14,942 nucleotides of DNA from Wenzhouxiangella sp. (lineage in GTDB: Bacteria; Pseudomonadota; Gammaproteobacteria; Xanthomonadales; Wenzhouxiangellaceae). The translations under genes were made by a program, and so were the position numbers. Below, one piece after another: positions 12,076 to 14,942 of this stretch (the stretch's first letter is position 1; the number at the start of each line of letters is the position of its first letter). A model generated the notes under the pieces. The model made no database searches. It was not told the DNA's origin and saw only the letters and a program-made list of their open reading frames with translations. The stretch covers positions 1 through 14,942 of the forward strand of contig SKKV01000085.1 of the NCBI GenBank assembly GCA_007123575.1, given 5' to 3'.

Positions 12076-14751
12076 ATGTCGAAATCCGAAACCCTGTGCC
12101 TGGTCGACGGCTCGTCGTACCTGTACCGCGCCTTTCACGCCTTGCCCAGCCTCACCGACGGCCAGGGCCGGCCCACCGGCGCGATCTTTGGTGTCGCCAA
12201 CATGATCAGGCGCCTGGTCGAAGCGCTTGAGCCCGAGCGCATGGTGGTGGTGTTCGATGCGCCCGGCCGCAACTTCCGCCACGAGCTTTACGATGACTAC
12301 AAGGCCAACCGGCCGCCGATGCCGGACGAGCTGCGCGCCCAGATCGACCCGCTGATGGAGCTGATCGATGCGCTCGGCATTCGCCGCCTGGCCGTGGCCG
12401 GCGTGGAAGCCGACGATGTCATCGCCACCCTTGCCCGCCAGGCGCGGGACCAGGGTTTGGAGGTGTTGATCTCCTCTGGTGACAAGGACCTCGCCCAGCT
12501 GGTAGATGATGGCGTGGTGTTGGAAGACAGCATGCAGGAAAAGCGCTATGACCGCGACGCGGTGCTGGCCAAGTTCGGCGTGCCGCCGGAGCGGGTCGGC
12601 GATCTGCTGGCCCTGACCGGCGACAGCTCGGACAATATTCCCGGCGTCGACAAGGTCGGCCCGAAAACAGCGGCCAAGTGGCTGGACAAGTACGGCGATC
12701 TGGATGCCCTGATCGACAAGGCCGACGAGGTAGGAGGCAAGGTTGGCGAGAATCTGCGCTCAAGTCTCGATCAGCTCCCCCTGAGCCGCAAGCTGGTGGC
12801 CCTGGATGATCAGGTCGAAACCGGTATTGAAGTGGACCAGATTGGCCCGGCAACGCCTGATCGCGCGCGCTTAGTCGAGCTGCTGAAAGGCTTCGGTTTT
12901 TCCACCTGGCTGAAGTCCTACGAGGAAGAAGCACGCGCCGACCAACCAGCACTCGAGGTCGAGACGGTGACCACGCTCGACGGCCTGAAGCAACTGCTGG
13001 CAAAACTTGAAAAGGCCGAGCTGATCGCCTTTGACACCGAAACCACCAGCCTGGAACCCCTTAACGCCGACCTGGTCGGCTTCGCCTTTGCGATCGAACC
13101 GGGCAAGGCCTGGTACGTGCCGCTGACCCACGCTGACCAGGACACCGAATTCGATCGCGACCAGGCCGTCGCCCTGTTCAAGCCGCTGCTTGAGGACAAA
13201 ACCCGGCCCAAGGTCGGCCAGCATCTGAAATACGACCTCAACGTGCTCAGGCGTGCCAACGTCAATCTGGCCGGAATTGTTCACGACACCATGCTGCAAA
13301 GCTATGTGCTGCAGTCCACCGGCACCCGTCACGACATGGATTCCCTGGCCGGCCGCTACCTGGGCCGCCAGACCACCAGCTACGAGGCCGTGGCCGGCAA
13401 GGGCAAGCAGCAGCTGAGCTTCGACCAGGTGCCCACCGCGCAGGCGGCCAGCTATGCCGGTGAAGATGCCGAGGTCACCTTGGCCCTGCACCAGACTCTG
13501 TGGCCGCGCCTAAGCGAGCAGAAAGGCCCGAAGCGCATCTACGAAGAGCTGGAGATTCCGCTGATTCCGGTGCTGGCGCGCATGGAATGGAAGGGCGTGG
13601 CCCTGGACCCGGACCAGCTCAGGGTCCAGAGCGCGGAAATCGAAACCCGCCTGGCCGAACTGGAAAAGGCCTCGCACAAGGCAGCCGGCAAGGCCTTCAA
13701 CTTGGGCTCGCCGAAGCAGCTTCAGGAAATTCTGTTTGCTGAACTTGAGCTGCCCGTGATCCGCAAGACGCCCAAGGGCCAGCCGTCGACGGCCGAGGAT
13801 GTACTTCAGGAGCTGGCCGCCGATTATGAGCTGCCGCGCCTGATTCTCGAGCACCGCTCCCTGGCCAAGCTCAAAAGCACCTACACCGACCGCCTGCCGG
13901 CAAAAATCCACCCCGACACCGGCCGCGTTCACACCCACTACCACCAGGCCGTCACCGCCACCGGCCGGCTGTCGTCCACCGACCCCAACCTGCAGAACAT
14001 CCCGATCCGCACCGCCGAAGGGCGGCGCATCCGCAAGGCCTTCATTGCCCCGCCCGGCCGGGTGCTGCTGGCGGCCGACTATTCCCAGATCGAACTTCGC
14101 ATCATGGCCCACCTGTCCGGCGACAAGGGCCTGCTCGATGCCTTCGCCGACGGTCAGGATATTCACCGCGCCACCGCCGCCGAGGTGTTCGACTTGAGCC
14201 TGGACGAGGTCAGCGGCGAGCAGCGCCGGGCGGCCAAGGCAATCAACTTCGGCCTGATGTACGGCATGAGCGGCTGGGGCCTGGCCCGACAGCTGGAAAT
14301 CGAGCGCAAGGAAGCCGATGCCTATATCGAGCGCTATTTCGAGCGCTACCCGGGCGTGCGCCGCTACATGGACGAAACCCGCGCCCTGGCACGCGAGCAG
14401 GGCTATGTCGAAACCCTGTTCGGACGGCGCCTGTGGCTGGAGGAAATCCGCTCGCGCAACCCCGCCCGCCGCCAGGCCGCCGAGCGCGCGGCGATCAACG
14501 CCCCCATGCAAGGCTCGGCCGCCGACATCATCAAGCGCGCCATGATCGACGTCGATGACTGGCTGCAGTCCTCGGCCGCCGGTGCCTGCCTGGTCATGCA
14601 GGTTCATGACGAACTGGTGCTGGAAGTCGACCAGGGCGAGCTGGAACAGGTCCGCTCCGAGGTGGTCAAACGCATGCGCGAGGCTGCCAGCCTGGATGTG
14701 GTGCTTGAAGTTGAGGCCGGAACCGGCCCGGATTGGCAGGCAGCTCACTAA
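12076..14751 (+). CDS. polA: DNA polymerase I
   Basis: PolA fills gaps, removes RNA primers and serves repair synthesis. The 891-residue product has all three domains. The N-terminal 5'-3' exonuclease (about 1-290) shows LVDGSSYLYRAFHALP, YKANRPPMP, VEADDVIATLA and LTGDSSDNIPGV. The 3'-5' proofreading domain (about 300-490) keeps D320 and E322 in FDTETTS, and YAGEDAEVT. In the polymerase domain, motif A AADYSQIELRIMAHLSGD has D668, the motif B region RRAAKAINFGLMYG starts at R717, and motif C QVHDELVLEV has H844 and D845. The catalytic residues I can identify are all present. The start ATG 12076 matches the conserved N-terminus; no clear Shine-Dalgarno site is seen. A terminator-like hairpin begins 2 bp after the stop codon. 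Confidence 0.98.
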   Translation: MSKSETLCLVDGSSYLYRAFHALPSLTDGQGRPTGAIFGVANMIRRLVEALEPERMVVVFDAPGRNFRHELYDDYKANRPPMPDELRAQIDPLMELIDALGIRRLAVAGVEADDVIATLARQARDQGLEVLISSGDKDLAQLVDDGVVLEDSMQEKRYDRDAVLAKFGVPPERVGDLLALTGDSSDNIPGVDKVGPKTAAKWLDKYGDLDALIDKADEVGGKVGENLRSSLDQLPLSRKLVALDDQVETGIEVDQIGPATPDRARLVELLKGFGFSTWLKSYEEEARADQPALEVETVTTLDGLKQLLAKLEKAELIAFDTETTSLEPLNADLVGFAFAIEPGKAWYVPLTHADQDTEFDRDQAVALFKPLLEDKTRPKVGQHLKYDLNVLRRANVNLAGIVHDTMLQSYVLQSTGTRHDMDSLAGRYLGRQTTSYEAVAGKGKQQLSFDQVPTAQAASYAGEDAEVTLALHQTLWPRLSEQKGPKRIYEELEIPLIPVLARMEWKGVALDPDQLRVQSAEIETRLAELEKASHKAAGKAFNLGSPKQLQEILFAELELPVIRKTPKGQPSTAEDVLQELAADYELPRLILEHRSLAKLKSTYTDRLPAKIHPDTGRVHTHYHQAVTATGRLSSTDPNLQNIPIRTAEGRRIRKAFIAPPGRVLLAADYSQIELRIMAHLSGDKGLLDAFADGQDIHRATAAEVFDLSLDEVSGEQRRAAKAINFGLMYGMSGWGLARQLEIERKEADAYIERYFERYPGVRRYMDETRALAREQGYVETLFGRRLWLEEIRSRNPARRQAAERAAINAPMQGSAADIIKRAMIDVDDWLQSSAAGACLVMQVHDELVLEVDQGELEQVRSEVVKRMREAASLDVVLEVEAGTGPDWQAAH

Positions 14752-14753
14752 GT

Positions 14754-14790
14754 ATTTGAAAAATAAAGCAAAATATTTTTCAAATTTTTT
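14754..14790 (+). terminator. AT-rich hairpin plus T-run after polA
   Basis: A 12-bp perfect inverted repeat (ATTTGAAAAATA, 14754-14765; its complement, 14774-14785) with an 8-nt loop is followed by a T-run to 14790. This is the geometry of an intrinsic terminator, but the stem is almost pure A/T, so its strength is doubtful. It could also serve as an AT-rich upstream element for the small-RNA promoter that follows. Confidence 0.6.
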
Positions 14791-14800
14791 GAACCGAATA

Positions 14801-14828
14801 GGAACTTTTCCCGAGTGTGCCCGTCTCA
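14801..14828 (+). promoter_or_regulatory. Candidate sigma-E (RpoE)-type promoter for the small RNA
   Basis: GGAACTT at 14801-14807 is the exact -35 of the sigma-E consensus. After a 16-nt spacer comes TCTCA (14824-14828), one base from a common -10 (TCTGA). The predicted start of transcription falls at about 14834-14836, exactly at the first hairpin of the RNA. No sigma-70 pair with good spacing was seen here. Confidence 0.5.
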
Positions 14829-14834
14829 GTAGTT

Positions 14835-14942
14835 ACCATGCGCATGGTGCGGTTCGCCTCCCTCCCTAGGCGGACCACAGGATTCGGTTACAGTCCCCAA
14901 ACCGGATCCGAACCTAGGCCCCGGGTCCTCCCTCGCCCGGGG
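14835..14942 (+). ncRNA. Small regulatory RNA with C-rich loops, sX13-like (3' end outside window)
   Basis: Directly after polA there is a chain of hairpins with no credible ORF. First is a perfect 14-bp palindrome ACCATGCGCATGGT (14835-14848). Then comes an 8-bp stem GGTTCGCC/GGCGGACC (14851-14876) with 10-nt loop TCCCTCCCTA, and a 10-bp stem GGATTCGGTT/AACCGGATCC (14880-14909) with 10-nt loop ACAGTCCCCA. Last is a terminator-like stem CCCCGGG/CCCGGGG (14919-14942) with 10-nt loop TCCTCCCTCG, cut by the window end. All three loops are exactly 10 nt and C-rich, able to pair with G-rich ribosome-binding sites. Xanthomonas sX13, which as I recall is also encoded downstream of polA and uses C-rich loops, is the best match; E. 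coli Spot 42 shares the location. Identity with sX13 is inferred, not aligned. Confidence 0.72.

Noticed and set aside
13510..14748. 412-codon open frame antisense to polA
   Set aside because: It lies wholly within the polymerase domain on the opposite strand. GC-rich third positions commonly leave such antisense frames open, and the translation shows no domain, while the plus strand has every polymerase motif.
14839..14869. Short ORF starting ATGCGCATG within the post-polA region
   Set aside because: It meets a TAG at 14867-14869 in the first hairpin loop, is only about nine codons long and has no Shine-Dalgarno site; stem pairing with G-U pairs points to an RNA gene.

Overview
The window looks like a stretch of chromosome from a GC-rich gammaproteobacterium, probably near the Xanthomonadales/Wenzhouxiangellaceae. 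The reasons are the lptD-surA-pdxA-ksgA cluster, a DUF2782 gene beside polA, a short 186-residue adenylate kinase next to a PPi-type phosphofructokinase, and a C-rich-loop small RNA after polA of the kind I recall from Xanthomonas (sX13). This placement is an inference from gene content. Almost everything is core housekeeping; I see no phage, IS element, tRNA, rRNA or CRISPR. No gene-free stretch exceeds 200 bases.

Layout. Positions 1-482 (-) hold the start of an uncharacterised multi-pass membrane protein. It is divergent, with a 13 bp gap, from a TusA-like sulfurtransferase (+) whose only plausible start is a CTG. The TusA-like gene runs tail-to-tail into adk (-). adk is divergent from the pair pfp and nupC (+): glycolytic/gluconeogenic PPi-dependent phosphofructokinase, then a CNT nucleoside permease. 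Next come msrB and a class I SAM methyltransferase (both -). The methyltransferase is head-to-head with a lipoprotein metallopeptidase (PF10023) (+), and the two start codons (both TTG) overlap. Then lptD, surA, pdxA and ksgA (+) form a run of outer-membrane biogenesis, vitamin B6 synthesis and rRNA methylation genes. A small secreted DUF2782 protein (-) converges on ksgA and diverges from polA (+). After polA come an AT-rich terminator-like hairpin and the start of a structured small RNA that runs off the window.

Most unusual features. (1) The RNA after polA has three stem-loops, each with a 10-nt C-rich loop resembling the anti-Shine-Dalgarno sequence, behind a sigma-E-like promoter. (2) A family of telomere-like heptamers, GG(G/T)TT followed by AC or CA, occurs at three intergenic sites, always at the 3' ends of genes. 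At one site it builds a 30-bp inverted repeat with a perfect G-quadruplex motif. At two others it supplies the stop codons and C-terminal tails of MsrB and KsgA. At least two of the sites sit inside islands of strong strand asymmetry that also reshape synonymous codon use in the adjoining genes. (3) Two divergent gene pairs have almost no room, or negative room, between starts.
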